Source of the DNA: Gammaproteobacteria bacterium UBA4475
GTDB taxonomy: Bacteria > Pseudomonadota > Gammaproteobacteria > Pseudomonadales > Azotimanducaceae
Direction: 5' to 3'
Length of the DNA: 9,863 nucleotides
Assembly (NCBI GenBank): GCA_002389265.1
Contig: DGOD01000013.1
Location: 1-9,863, forward strand
Position numbers and translations under genes: made by a program. Each line of letters opens with the position of its first letter. The stretch's first letter is position 1. A model generated the notes under the pieces. That model did not search any database and was not told the DNA's origin. It saw only the letters and a list, made by a program, of their open reading frames with translations. Below are positions 1 through 6,880 of this stretch, piece by piece.

Positions 1-69
1 GGGCCTCAGACAATGCCAGAGCTAAGCTGGGTCAGTATGCTGTGAGCTCGGACATTGCCGCGGCCCCTG
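1..69. other. Left edge, no supportable gene
   Basis: This is the region downstream of the minus-strand dehydrogenase, cut by the window edge. Plus-strand frames remain open from the edge for short stretches (one ends at a TGA at 43-45), but none can be identified. A near-repeat GACAATGCC (9-17) and GACATTGCC (51-59) is present and is probably chance. No terminator is recognised. Confidence 0.4.
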
Positions 70-1125
70 CTACAGTAGAGCTGATACCGCCGCGCAAAAC
101 TCCGTTGTTGTGCCTGTGCCCCCTTGATCTGGCGTTAGCACATCACCTTGCTGATAGACCTGTTCTACGGCTCGTCTGATTCCCTGCGCGGCTTCTGGAA
201 ATTCTAGGTAATCAAGCATCATCGCCGCTGACAATAACGTGGCGGTTGGGTTAATAATATTTTTGCCGGCGATATCGGGCGCAGATCCGTGGGCTGACTC
301 AAAATAGGCGTAGTCATCACCATAGCAACCCGATGGTGCCAGGCCAAGACCGCCGATCAGGCCGGCTGCGCCGTCTGACATGATGTCGCCGTAAAGATTC
401 GGCATGACCACCACGCCGAGATCTTCAGGATGAGTGATCATGCGGCACAAAAAGTCGTCGATAATAAAGGTGTTGTACTCAATATCCGGATAAGACAGTG
501 CTATCTCGTTAGCGATGTCGCGAAAATAGCCGTCAGACACATGAAGCATATTGTACTTGCAGGTGACGGTAACTTTTTTCTTGTCACGCTTCCTGGCGAG
601 TTCAAACGCATAGCGCACCACCCGGCGAGTACCCCGTTCGGTAATCGCTTTAATAGCAAATTTGCCAGGTGCCATGCTCGACAATGAGGCCCTGGCATTT
701 CTCGAGGTCAGGTTCAGACCGGCGAGCTCCTCAAGGTCGCCTTCGATACCCAGGTACATATCTTCGAGATTTTCTCGAATAATTACGAAATCACAGTTCT
801 CCGGGTGTGCCAGCGGGCTGTTATAGCCCGGTAACCATTGGCACGGCCGAACATTGGCGTAGGTTTGCTTGCCCCAGCGCAGATAAAACAGGGCTGCTGT
901 GCTGGCACCACTGGTGGAGCCGAAGAAGGTCGCATCGGAGGCGTCGATGGCATCTCGGGTGACGTCGGGGAAAAAATTGCCGGTCTGCTCCATGGCTTCC
1001 TGGCCAATCAGCGGTTTGATGAACTCAATGGGCAGTTGGAGCGATTCGAGAATTGCCAGCGAAGGCAGCATGACCTCCGGAGAGGCGTCGTCACCATCAA
1101 TCACAATTACACGTTTGGAAGTCAT
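70..1125 (-). CDS. NAD-type isocitrate/isopropylmalate dehydrogenase family protein
   Basis: This is a 351-residue beta-decarboxylating dehydrogenase, full length for the family, which oxidises a 2-hydroxy acid (isocitrate, isopropylmalate, malate or tartrate type) and releases CO2. Visible landmarks are R93 in YANVRP, R117 and Tyr124 in RENLEDMY, the Lys/Asn pair K190-N192, the metal-binding D223/D224 and D247/D251, and the family signature NLYGDIMSDGAAGLIGG at 243-259. The nucleotide-binding loop HGSAPDIAGK (279-288) has Asp-Ile at 284-285, where NADP enzymes carry Lys-Tyr, so NAD is the likely cofactor. The RENLEDMYLGIEG segment differs from the usual RENTEG(E/D)Y, so the exact substrate cannot be read. 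On its own strand, GAGGTG lies 5 nt before the ATG. It diverges from the dioxygenase operon. The family call is firm; the substrate is open. Confidence 0.9.
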   Translation of the reverse strand: MTSKRVIVIDGDDASPEVMLPSLAILESLQLPIEFIKPLIGQEAMEQTGNFFPDVTRDAIDASDATFFGSTSGASTAALFYLRWGKQTYANVRPCQWLPGYNSPLAHPENCDFVIIRENLEDMYLGIEGDLEELAGLNLTSRNARASLSSMAPGKFAIKAITERGTRRVVRYAFELARKRDKKKVTVTCKYNMLHVSDGYFRDIANEIALSYPDIEYNTFIIDDFLCRMITHPEDLGVVVMPNLYGDIMSDGAAGLIGGLGLAPSGCYGDDYAYFESAHGSAPDIAGKNIINPTATLLSAAMMLDYLEFPEAAQGIRRAVEQVYQQGDVLTPDQGGTGTTTEFCAAVSALL

Positions 1126-1130
1126 TTGGT

Positions 1131-1136
1131 CACCTC
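1131..1136 (-). promoter_or_regulatory. Ribosome binding site of the minus-strand dehydrogenase
   Basis: The minus strand reads GAGGTG, 5 nt upstream of the ATG whose complement is 1123-1125. It fixes the chosen start. Confidence 0.6.
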
Positions 1137-1142
1137 GTTGGT

Positions 1143-1183
1143 ATACCGCTGTATGCTATAAACCCTAAGGATAACAGTGGTAT
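1143..1183. promoter_or_regulatory. Interrupted inverted repeat, candidate operator in the divergent region
   Basis: ATACCGCTGT (1143-1152) and ACAGTGGTAT (1174-1183) form inverted 10-mers with one mismatch, centred 31 bp apart, or about three helical turns. The left arm also sits in a small dyad, ATAC-N4-GTAT (1143-1154). The right arm abuts the -35 box of the plus-strand promoter. This placement between two divergent genes suits a transcription factor that controls both, but no regulator gene is in the window. Confidence 0.35.
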
Positions 1184-1212
1184 TGATACATGCCCAGTGA
1201 CAGACGTAGTAT
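1183..1212 (+). promoter_or_regulatory. Sigma70-like promoter for the dioxygenase operon
   Basis: A -35 TTGATA (1183-1188, 5/6 match) and a -10 TAGTAT (1207-1212, 4/6 match) are separated by 18 bp. Transcription would begin near 1219, just before the AGGAGG ribosome site. That would exclude the upstream in-frame ATG at 1190 as the start. Confidence 0.5.
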
Positions 1213-1234
1213 AGGCGACGCAGGAGGGAGTCTC

Positions 1235-2110
1235 ATGAGCGAACAGCACATCAACATCGATACTAACTTAGGCCCCGTAGGTGCGGTAGTCACCGGGATT
1301 GATCTGGCATTGCCGCTGAGCGACGGGGTGCTCAACGAGATCAAAAATGCCTGGTATCAGCACCATGTATTGTTCTTTCCTGACCAAGACTTGACGCCGA
1401 CCCAACAGGCGGATTTTGGCGCGAGATTTGGCGAGCTTGATATCTATCCGTTTATGAAGGCGGTGGATTCCCACAAGAATGTGATCCCCATCATCAAAGA
1501 AAAGGATGCCAAGATGAATTTTGGCGGAGCTTGGCATACGGATTCCTCGTATCTGCAGAAGCCGCCGATGGCGACCCTGTTGTATGCGGTCGAAGTGCCT
1601 GACGAGGGTGGTGACACCTTGTTTGCTGATGCATCAGCTGCCTATGATGATCTGTCGCCTACCTTGCAGCGCATGTTAGAGAGCCATGCCGGCGTGTTTT
1701 CGCCGAAGGTAGTTCATGGTCAGGGCGGTGCTTATGCCGATCTGGCGGCAAAGTCTTCTGATCTGGGTGGCGCTTATGGTGGCGCAGACTCGGGTCGTAG
1801 CGATTTTGCCGAAAGTGAAGTGGAGCACCCGCTGATTCGGGTCCATCCGAATACTGGGCGCAAGAGTATTTATTGCAGCCGACCCCACACGCACCGCATC
1901 AAGGGCATGACGCGAGAAGAGAGCCTGCCCATTTTCGACTTTCTGCAGGCTCATCTGACTCAGGATAAGTACGTCACGCGATTTAAATGGCGTAAGGGCA
2001 CCCTGGCCATGTGGGACAACCGTTGTCTGTTTCACAACGCCTTGAATGATTATCAGGGGCAGCGCCGGCATATGCTGCGTGTGATTGTTCAAGGCGAGCA
2101 GCCCTATTAA
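1235..2110 (+). CDS. TauD/TfdA-family 2-oxoglutarate- and Fe(II)-dependent dioxygenase
   Basis: This 291-residue cytosolic oxygenase would couple 2-oxoglutarate decarboxylation to hydroxylation of a small substrate. Known members act on taurine, alkyl sulfates, herbicidal aryloxyacetates and others. The iron-binding triad is visible: H101-T-D103 (in AWHTDSSY) and H267 (in CLFHNALNDY). R282, exactly 15 residues after H267, matches the 2-oxoglutarate-anchoring Arg spacing of TauD. The N-terminal GAVVTGIDL and HHVLFFPDQ segments are typical of the family. I chose the ATG at 1235 because AGGAGGGAG (1222-1230) lies just upstream and the candidate promoter leaves no room for the in-frame ATG at 1190. 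It is the first gene of a three-gene operon; its stop is 21 nt before the Rieske oxygenase. The substrate cannot be inferred from the residues seen. Confidence 0.9.
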   Translation: MSEQHINIDTNLGPVGAVVTGIDLALPLSDGVLNEIKNAWYQHHVLFFPDQDLTPTQQADFGARFGELDIYPFMKAVDSHKNVIPIIKEKDAKMNFGGAWHTDSSYLQKPPMATLLYAVEVPDEGGDTLFADASAAYDDLSPTLQRMLESHAGVFSPKVVHGQGGAYADLAAKSSDLGGAYGGADSGRSDFAESEVEHPLIRVHPNTGRKSIYCSRPHTHRIKGMTREESLPIFDFLQAHLTQDKYVTRFKWRKGTLAMWDNRCLFHNALNDYQGQRRHMLRVIVQGEQPY

Positions 2111-2131
2111 CGCTGTGTGCCAGGGAGGTCT

Positions 2132-3280
2132 ATGAACGCCAAAACCCCGAGTCTGATTGCCACGGATGCCCTGCAGAAAATCACGGCGCCCCTGTCGCAG
2201 GCCTGGACCCTGCCGCCGCAAGCCTATACCAGCTGCGAAATCTTCGCTGCTGAGGTGGATTCAATTTTTTCGAAGGACTGGATCTGTGTCGCCAGAATCG
2301 ACCAAGTCAAAGCCCCCGGTGACTACATCTGCGCCGATCTACCGTCCCAACCGATTGTGGTCACTCGGGATCAGCAAGGCCAATTGCACGCCCTGTCACG
2401 GGTCTGTTTGCATCGAGCCATGCCTTTGGTTGAAGGTCAGGGCAATACCACGCGTTTGGTGTGCCCCTATCATCGCTGGTCCTATGAATTAGACGGCCAA
2501 CTCCGTAGTGCACCGATGATGACGGGGGTTGAGGGGTTCGTTGAATCCGCCCAGTGCTTGCCGGAACTGCAGCTTGAAGTCTGGCAAGGTTTTATTTTCG
2601 TTAATCTCGATCCGCAGGCGCAACCGTTGGCGCCACGACTTTCCGGGCTTCTGCCCCTGGTCTCGAATTACGCCTTTAGCGAGATGCAAGTACTTGAAAC
2701 GATTGAGTATGATAGTCCCTGGAATTGGAAGATTCTGGTGGAGAACTTTATGGAGGCCTACCACCATATCGGTCCCCATAAGCAGACTTTTGAACCTGCT
2801 TACCCTGCTCGCGACGCCGAAATCCTGGATAACGAGGGTCAGCCATGGGTATTCCTGAAAATGCCTGGCGGCCATCGAGTCACCGTCGAGGAAGGCGCTT
2901 TCCCAGCACTGACGCCGGCTCAGCAGCATGACCTGATTGCGGTCTGTGTGTTTCCTACCCTGTTGTTTGGCGCCTCGGCCGCGGGTGCTGCCTGGTATCA
3001 GCTCGAGCCCTCTGGTGTGGATAAAATGCGTTTGAAAATTCATGGGTTGTACCACCCATCGGTCTCTGGTGAACCCCGTGCTGAAGATCGGGCGGAGGTT
3101 GCGGCGATGCTGAAATTGATTCATGAGGAAGATATCGCCGTCAATCGAGGACCTTGGCAGGGATTGCAGGCAGCGATGACAACCCAAGGGCGGTTGAGTC
3201 TGTTTGAGCAGGGTATCTGGCAATTGAACCAATTGTGGGCGTCGGGTCTGGGTCTGAAAAAGCCGAATCACTCGGGTTAA
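2132..3280 (+). CDS. Rieske non-heme iron oxygenase, alpha subunit
   Basis: This 382-residue catalytic subunit carries a Rieske [2Fe-2S] domain with C92-L-H94, a 16-residue spacer and C111-P-Y-H114. The mononuclear iron domain has N205-F-M-E208-A-Y-H211-H212-I-G-P-H216 and a distal D334, so the likely iron ligands are H211, H216 and D334. The bridging residue that links the two metal centres across subunits is Glu208; ring-hydroxylating dioxygenases have Asp, while CntA-type carnitine oxygenase and relatives have Glu. It therefore resembles the single-component quaternary-ammonium (choline, glycine betaine, carnitine, stachydrine) group. No ferredoxin, reductase or beta subunit is adjacent. 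The ATG at 2132 follows GGGAGG (2123-2128); an in-frame GTG at 2117 would add five residues but would include that site. The kinase gene follows after 21 nt. Confidence 0.9.
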   Translation: MNAKTPSLIATDALQKITAPLSQAWTLPPQAYTSCEIFAAEVDSIFSKDWICVARIDQVKAPGDYICADLPSQPIVVTRDQQGQLHALSRVCLHRAMPLVEGQGNTTRLVCPYHRWSYELDGQLRSAPMMTGVEGFVESAQCLPELQLEVWQGFIFVNLDPQAQPLAPRLSGLLPLVSNYAFSEMQVLETIEYDSPWNWKILVENFMEAYHHIGPHKQTFEPAYPARDAEILDNEGQPWVFLKMPGGHRVTVEEGAFPALTPAQQHDLIAVCVFPTLLFGASAAGAAWYQLEPSGVDKMRLKIHGLYHPSVSGEPRAEDRAEVAAMLKLIHEEDIAVNRGPWQGLQAAMTTQGRLSLFEQGIWQLNQLWASGLGLKKPNHSG

Positions 3281-3301
3281 GCACAAGGAGTTGATTAACC
3301 A

Positions 3302-4225
3302 ATGAGTGCAAAATTACCGCCCGATTTTGGGTTGATGGCGCCGCAGGTCAAGGGCCTCATCGCCGCTGAAAACTTACCGGTGGATTTTGTCGCGGTGGTT
3401 GAGCGCTGGTATTTGCCCATAGCAGCGCGAATTGCGCAGGCGCAAACCCAGCAGGCAGGTACCTTGTTGGTGAGTATCAGCGGTGCCCAGGGATCCGGCA
3501 AGTCGACGCTGACAGCCTTTTTAAAATTATTGCTGAAGGCCGCCTGGCAGCTGAATACGGCGGATATCTCTCTGGATGATTTTTATCTCACCCATGCCGA
3601 GCGCCAACAACTGGCGCTGGCTGAACATCCACTGTTAGCAACTCGTGGGGTGCCCGGCACGCATGACCTGGCGCTGGCAACAGCCGTATTCGATCAGCTG
3701 CGTCAGTGCTCAGCATCGCAGCCCTGTCAGGTGCCGCGATTTGATAAGTCCGTGGACGATCGTCGGCCTGCCGCGGACTGGATGCTGGTGGACCAGCGCG
3801 TTGACGTCATATTGTTTGAAGGTTGGTGTAACAATGCGCCAGTCGCGACGGCTGACTCACTGCGAGAGCCGATCAATAGGCTGGAGGCCCAGGAAGACCC
3901 GAACGGCAGTTGGCGCCACTATGTGAATGCCTGCTTGGGTCGTTACCACCAGGCATTGTTCAGTCAAACGGATCTGTTGGTGTATATCGCGATTCCGAGT
4001 TTTGACAAGGTCTACGAGTGGCGTCAATTGCAAGAGCAGAAGTTGGCAGAAAAAGCCGCAGCGAATACTGGCGTTATGGACTCGGTGCAATTGTCGCGCT
4101 TCATTCAACACTACGAGCGCATCACCCGGCGCTGCCTTGAAGAATTGCCGCAGACTGCCGATATGGTGCTCAATCTGAATGCCGAGCATGGCGTCGACGG
4201 GCTATTATTAAAGCCGCAAGGGTGA
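3302..4225 (+). CDS. D-glycerate 3-kinase-like P-loop kinase
   Basis: This 307-residue kinase belongs to the GLYK/Tda10/YggC group of the uridine-kinase-like P-loop fold. A Walker A loop, GAQGSGKST, sits at 61-69. It is followed by S90-L-D-D-F-Y, TRGVPGTHD at 114-122, PRFDKSVDDR at 145-154, an FEGW motif at 172-175 and FIQHYERITR at 267-276, in the same order as plant glycerate kinase. The expected reaction is ATP plus D-glycerate to 3-phosphoglycerate, feeding central metabolism. Residues after FEGW (CNNAP) differ from the plant enzyme, so another small hydroxy-acid substrate is possible. AAGGAG (3285-3290) precedes the ATG by 11 nt. It is last in the operon and is followed by a probable terminator. 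The family is confident; glycerate specificity is likely but not proven. Confidence 0.8.
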   Translation: MSAKLPPDFGLMAPQVKGLIAAENLPVDFVAVVERWYLPIAARIAQAQTQQAGTLLVSISGAQGSGKSTLTAFLKLLLKAAWQLNTADISLDDFYLTHAERQQLALAEHPLLATRGVPGTHDLALATAVFDQLRQCSASQPCQVPRFDKSVDDRRPAADWMLVDQRVDVILFEGWCNNAPVATADSLREPINRLEAQEDPNGSWRHYVNACLGRYHQALFSQTDLLVYIAIPSFDKVYEWRQLQEQKLAEKAAANTGVMDSVQLSRFIQHYERITRRCLEELPQTADMVLNLNAEHGVDGLLLKPQG

Positions 4226-4245
4226 CAGTAGAACGACTGAGTATT

Positions 4246-4282
4246 AGCGTCTAGTGACCCAGGTACAGGCGCTTTTTGTTTT
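4246..4282 (+). terminator. Probable rho-independent terminator of the dioxygenase-kinase operon
   Basis: AGCGTCT (4246-4252) pairs with AGGCGCT (4267-4273) in a 7-bp stem with one G-U pair and a 14-nt loop. A T-rich tract (TTTTTGTTTT, 4273-4282) follows directly. It lies 21 nt after the kinase stop and before the lipoprotein gene. Confidence 0.5.
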
Positions 4283-4331
4283 CTGCGCAGGTTTGATTGA
4301 AGCGGCTTAATGTTCAGCAAAAGGTGTTCAA

Positions 4332-5939
4332 ATGATCAAAAATGTATCGCTGGCAGGGATTGTCTTCGCCATTTTGGTGGGTTGCGCGATTCCCGCTAAA
4401 GAGGGTCACAGCGCGATGCAGATGGGGTCCGGGGTGATCGCAACGGATGCGCCGATTGATCTGATTCCGTCAGCGTTGGGCACCTACACCTGGACCGTGA
4501 GTACAACGGTGCCAGCAGCCCAAGCCTACTTTAATCAAGGTATGCAATTGCGCTATGCCTACAATGTTAATGAGGCAGCGCGGTCAATGGCGCAAGCCAG
4601 ACGCGCTGATCCTGACTGTGCGATGTGTTACTGGGGCGAGGCCTTTGCGCTGGGTTCGTTTCTGAATGGTGGTATGACTGCGGCGGCGGTACCGCAGGCA
4701 TTTGCCGCCATTACTCGAGCGGCGGAGCTGGCGGAAGGTCACGCTGATGGGGTGGAGCGAGCGCTCATACAGGCAGCTGTTGTGCGCTATCCCCAAGACT
4801 ACCAACCGTCGAATCGCCGGTCAGTGGATGAGGCCTTTGCCGCAGCAATGGCGAAGGTTTATGCGCAATACCCTGACAATCACGAAGTGGCAACGGTCTA
4901 TGCCGTCGCGCTATTTATGCTCGAGGATCGACACGGAAATCGAGACCTTGCTGACCCAGATTTGATTCGCTTGCACGGGGTCCTGACCCGAGTCCTGAAC
5001 GAAGATATCACCCACCCAGGGGCCTGTCATTTGTATATTCATGCCACCGAATCAAGTCAGGAACCCGGGCGGGCGTTAGCCTGTGCTGAGCACTTTGCCA
5101 CCACAGTGCCGGTTGCCAGTCATGTCCAGCATATGCCATCCCATACCTGGAATGAGGTGGGTTTGTGGGGTCGCTCAGTGCGTACCAATATATTGGCAGT
5201 GCAGTCGGACTTGAAGGCAGGCAAGAACCTGGGGTTTTCCTATGGGCCAACCCACAATCTGCATATGTTGCTGTATTCAGCCTCCTTTGACGGTCAGAGT
5301 GCCGTGGCAATCCAGGCCGGCAAGGACTATCGAAAGGTCAGCGGCAATGCTATGTACGAGGTTCTAACCCTCGTCCGCTTTGGCCGATTCGACGAGGTGC
5401 TTGAGAATCAACGCCGCCCGAAAGACGCAGTGTCTGCTAGCTTGTGGGATTTTTCGCGTGGCTACGCAAGTCTGAAACAGGGCGACATCAAGACCGCAAC
5501 GGGATTGCGCGACGAGGTTTTGGCCTTCGCTGCGACCACCGAAGATAAATTCCGATTCCATCCGGCGGGTCAGGTGGTGGGCACTGTAGGGCATATTTTG
5601 GCAGGCGAAATTCTTTGGGCTCAAGGGCAGTTGACCGGCGCTATCAACGAATTTGAAAAAGCTGTAGAGATTGAAGACGCCATGGCTTTTGATGAGCCCG
5701 AGCCGTTGCCATTTGCGGCTCGACATTGGCTCGGTGCGGCGTTGCTTGAGGCTGGTCGCGGGCGTGATGCCGAGCGCGTCTACGTTGAAGAACTGGCGGA
5801 TCATCCGCGCAATGGCTGGTCATTATTCGGTCTTCAAGCCGCCCTGACTGCACAGGCCAAAAGTGACCCGGCGGTGGCTCAAGAATTGCTTGACAGCTGG
5901 GCAAGGGCAGATGTTTGGCTCACCGCCTCGAGGTTCTAG
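4332..5939 (+). CDS. TPR-repeat lipoprotein of unknown function
   Basis: This is a 535-residue exported protein. The N-terminus has Lys4, a hydrophobic stretch to residue 17 and a lipobox-like LVGC ending at Cys18, so it is probably membrane-anchored and faces the periplasm. Helical TPR-like repeats are seen near 64-105, 234-256 and 420-500; the last contains WLGAALLEAGRGRDAERVY. The family-like motifs are DPDCAMCYWGEA (93-104), a paired Cys95/Cys98 that is not a haem motif because Tyr rather than His follows, and HMPSHTW (267-273). I recognise the protein type, a common tetratricopeptide protein in environmental proteobacteria, but know no assigned function; a scaffold or substrate-binding role is a guess. 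AAAAGG at 4319-4324 precedes the ATG by 7 nt. It is separated from the upstream operon by a candidate terminator and is probably transcribed alone. Confidence 0.8.
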   Translation: MIKNVSLAGIVFAILVGCAIPAKEGHSAMQMGSGVIATDAPIDLIPSALGTYTWTVSTTVPAAQAYFNQGMQLRYAYNVNEAARSMAQARRADPDCAMCYWGEAFALGSFLNGGMTAAAVPQAFAAITRAAELAEGHADGVERALIQAAVVRYPQDYQPSNRRSVDEAFAAAMAKVYAQYPDNHEVATVYAVALFMLEDRHGNRDLADPDLIRLHGVLTRVLNEDITHPGACHLYIHATESSQEPGRALACAEHFATTVPVASHVQHMPSHTWNEVGLWGRSVRTNILAVQSDLKAGKNLGFSYGPTHNLHMLLYSASFDGQSAVAIQAGKDYRKVSGNAMYEVLTLVRFGRFDEVLENQRRPKDAVSASLWDFSRGYASLKQGDIKTATGLRDEVLAFAATTEDKFRFHPAGQVVGTVGHILAGEILWAQGQLTGAINEFEKAVEIEDAMAFDEPEPLPFAARHWLGAALLEAGRGRDAERVYVEELADHPRNGWSLFGLQAALTAQAKSDPAVAQELLDSWARADVWLTASRF

Positions 5940-5949
5940 GTGCGGCGAT

Positions 5950-6252
5950 CTAGTCTTGAGCAGACCAGGCAGCATAGCCGCCGATAAGGCTGTAGACGTT
6001 GTCAAAGCCCTGGTCCACCAGCCAAGTGGCCACCGACTGGCTGCTGATGCCGTGGTAGCAGCAAACGACGATGTTGCTTTCAGTCGTGGTCTCGTCCAGC
6101 AGTTGCTGCATCGTGTCATTGTTCAAGGTCACGGCGTTCGTGATATGCCCGGCAGCGTAGGAACCTGGATCCCGAGTGTCGAAGATCCGCAAGTCAGGGT
6201 CTTCTTGTATCAGGCTCTTCAGGCCTTTGATATCCAAGTGTCGAAACGTCAT
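5950..6252 (-). CDS. glpE: Single-domain rhodanese, thiosulfate sulfurtransferase
   Basis: This 100-residue cytosolic rhodanese moves sulfane sulfur from thiosulfate to a thiophilic acceptor through a cysteine persulfide. The catalytic loop is C65-Y-H-G-I-S-S, with the Cys at the same residue number and nearly the same loop (CYHGNSS) as E. coli GlpE. FDTRDPGSYAAGHI (24-37) and VYSLIGGYAAW (86-96) are the usual flanking signatures, and the length fits GlpE (108 residues). Cys64 just before the nucleophile makes a CC pair. The gene converges on the lipoprotein gene with a 10-bp gap and no evident shared terminator. No clear Shine-Dalgarno lies before the ATG. It has no glpG or glpR partner here, so the symbol reflects sequence type, not glycerol regulon membership. 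Confidence 0.88.
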   Translation of the reverse strand: MTFRHLDIKGLKSLIQEDPDLRIFDTRDPGSYAAGHITNAVTLNNDTMQQLLDETTTESNIVVCCYHGISSQSVATWLVDQGFDNVYSLIGGYAAWSAQD

Positions 6253-6456
6253 AAAGGTTATGTCCGGTCATTTGCCAGCTAAAGCGTAAGTCAGCTATCC
6301 TAAGCCACCATGAGCCTCAAGTCATGGCTATATGAGTCTTCAACTGAAAAATCGGACGCGCGCTACTTGTCCGTGATGAGGTTGGTGGGTGGGTTCGCAA
6401 TTATTGTGATCCTTGCGTAGTATTAGGCGAATATCCTTTATTCGAGATCAACACAT
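6253..6456. promoter_or_regulatory. Divergent intergenic region between rhodanese and SRPBCC gene
   Basis: About 200 bp separate the two divergent genes. A possible plus-strand promoter is TTCGCA (6394-6399) and TAGTAT (6418-6423), with an 18-bp spacer and 4/6 matches each. The -10 lies in CGTAGTATTAGGCGA (6416-6430), nearly the same string as at the dioxygenase promoter. A 6-bp dyad, CCATGA (6308-6313) with TCATGG (6322-6327), is also present. The ribosome site for the plus gene is weak (GAGAT near 6444). Confidence 0.3.
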
Positions 6457-6876
6457 ATGACTATCGTTGTCGTCAAAGAAAGTATTGCAGCCAGTGCAGA
6501 GGCCGTCTGGGAAATTCTGGGGAACTTTGGTGGAATTAAAGTGGGGGGTCCGATCACGGCCTTTCATATGGAAGGCGAAGGTGTCGGTGCTGTGAGGACT
6601 ATCACCATGGGGGGCGGCCAGGTGATTGAGCGGCTTGAAACCTTTGATCCTGAGCAATTGACCTTCAGCTATGTCATCACCAATCAGGATTGTCCGCTGC
6701 CAGTAGCTAACTATTCCTCGGTGGTGCAGATTACTCGAGATGGTGTGGATGCGTGCACTGTTGAGTGGACCGGCACTTTTGAGCCTCGCGGCGTGCCTGA
6801 AGCGCAAGCTATAGAGATCGTCACGGGTATCTATGCTGGTGGCATCAAGGGTGCAAGCCAAGCGTTGGCGGGCTGA
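6457..6876 (+). CDS. SRPBCC-family (Bet v 1 / polyketide cyclase-like) protein
   Basis: This 139-residue protein has the START/Bet v 1-like helix-grip fold pattern: a beta start (IVVVKESIAASAEAVW, 3-18), then W18-E-I-L-G-N-F, a GxGVGAVRTI turn (47-56), alternating strands through residue 110, and a long C-terminal helix beginning near 112. Such proteins bind hydrophobic ligands in a deep cavity; some are cyclases, aromatases or co-chaperones, and no catalytic residue can be assigned here. Its stop is 4 bp before the GTG start of the acyl-CoA dehydrogenase, so the two are probably translated in a coupled way and may share an acyl or polyketide-like ligand. The fold-level call is good; function is unknown. 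Confidence 0.8.
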   Translation: MTIVVVKESIAASAEAVWEILGNFGGIKVGGPITAFHMEGEGVGAVRTITMGGGQVIERLETFDPEQLTFSYVITNQDCPLPVANYSSVVQITRDGVDACTVEWTGTFEPRGVPEAQAIEIVTGIYAGGIKGASQALAG

Positions 6877-6880
6877 GACT

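Noticed and set aside
838..1161. Plus-strand open frame opposite the dehydrogenase start
   Set aside because: It lies opposite well-supported dehydrogenase coding sequence and its product is unlike any family I know.
1190..1234. Upstream in-frame ATG for the TauD-like dioxygenase
   Set aside because: The 15 extra residues include the ribosome site and probable transcription start, and do not resemble the family N-terminus.
1676..2221. 181-codon antisense open frame across the dioxygenase/Rieske junction
   Set aside because: It overlaps two firm genes, is rich in unlikely composition and has no motif or ribosome site.
2489..3286. 265-codon open frame antisense to the Rieske oxygenase gene
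   Set aside because: The plus strand has clear Rieske and iron-site motifs here. The antisense translation has no recognisable domain and is a composition shadow.
4255..4290. GCGC-TTTTTGTTTTCT-GCGC as the terminator stem
   Set aside because: It gives only 4 bp with the T tract in the loop. The alternative stem at 4246-4273 followed by the T tract fits a terminator better.
5950..6252. The rhodanese as part of selenium delivery for the selenoprotein
   Set aside because: The catalytic loop is that of GlpE, a sulfurtransferase. It lacks the partner domain of the tRNA 2-selenouridine synthase SelU, and it is divergent from the candidate selenoprotein operon. The proximity is not evidence.
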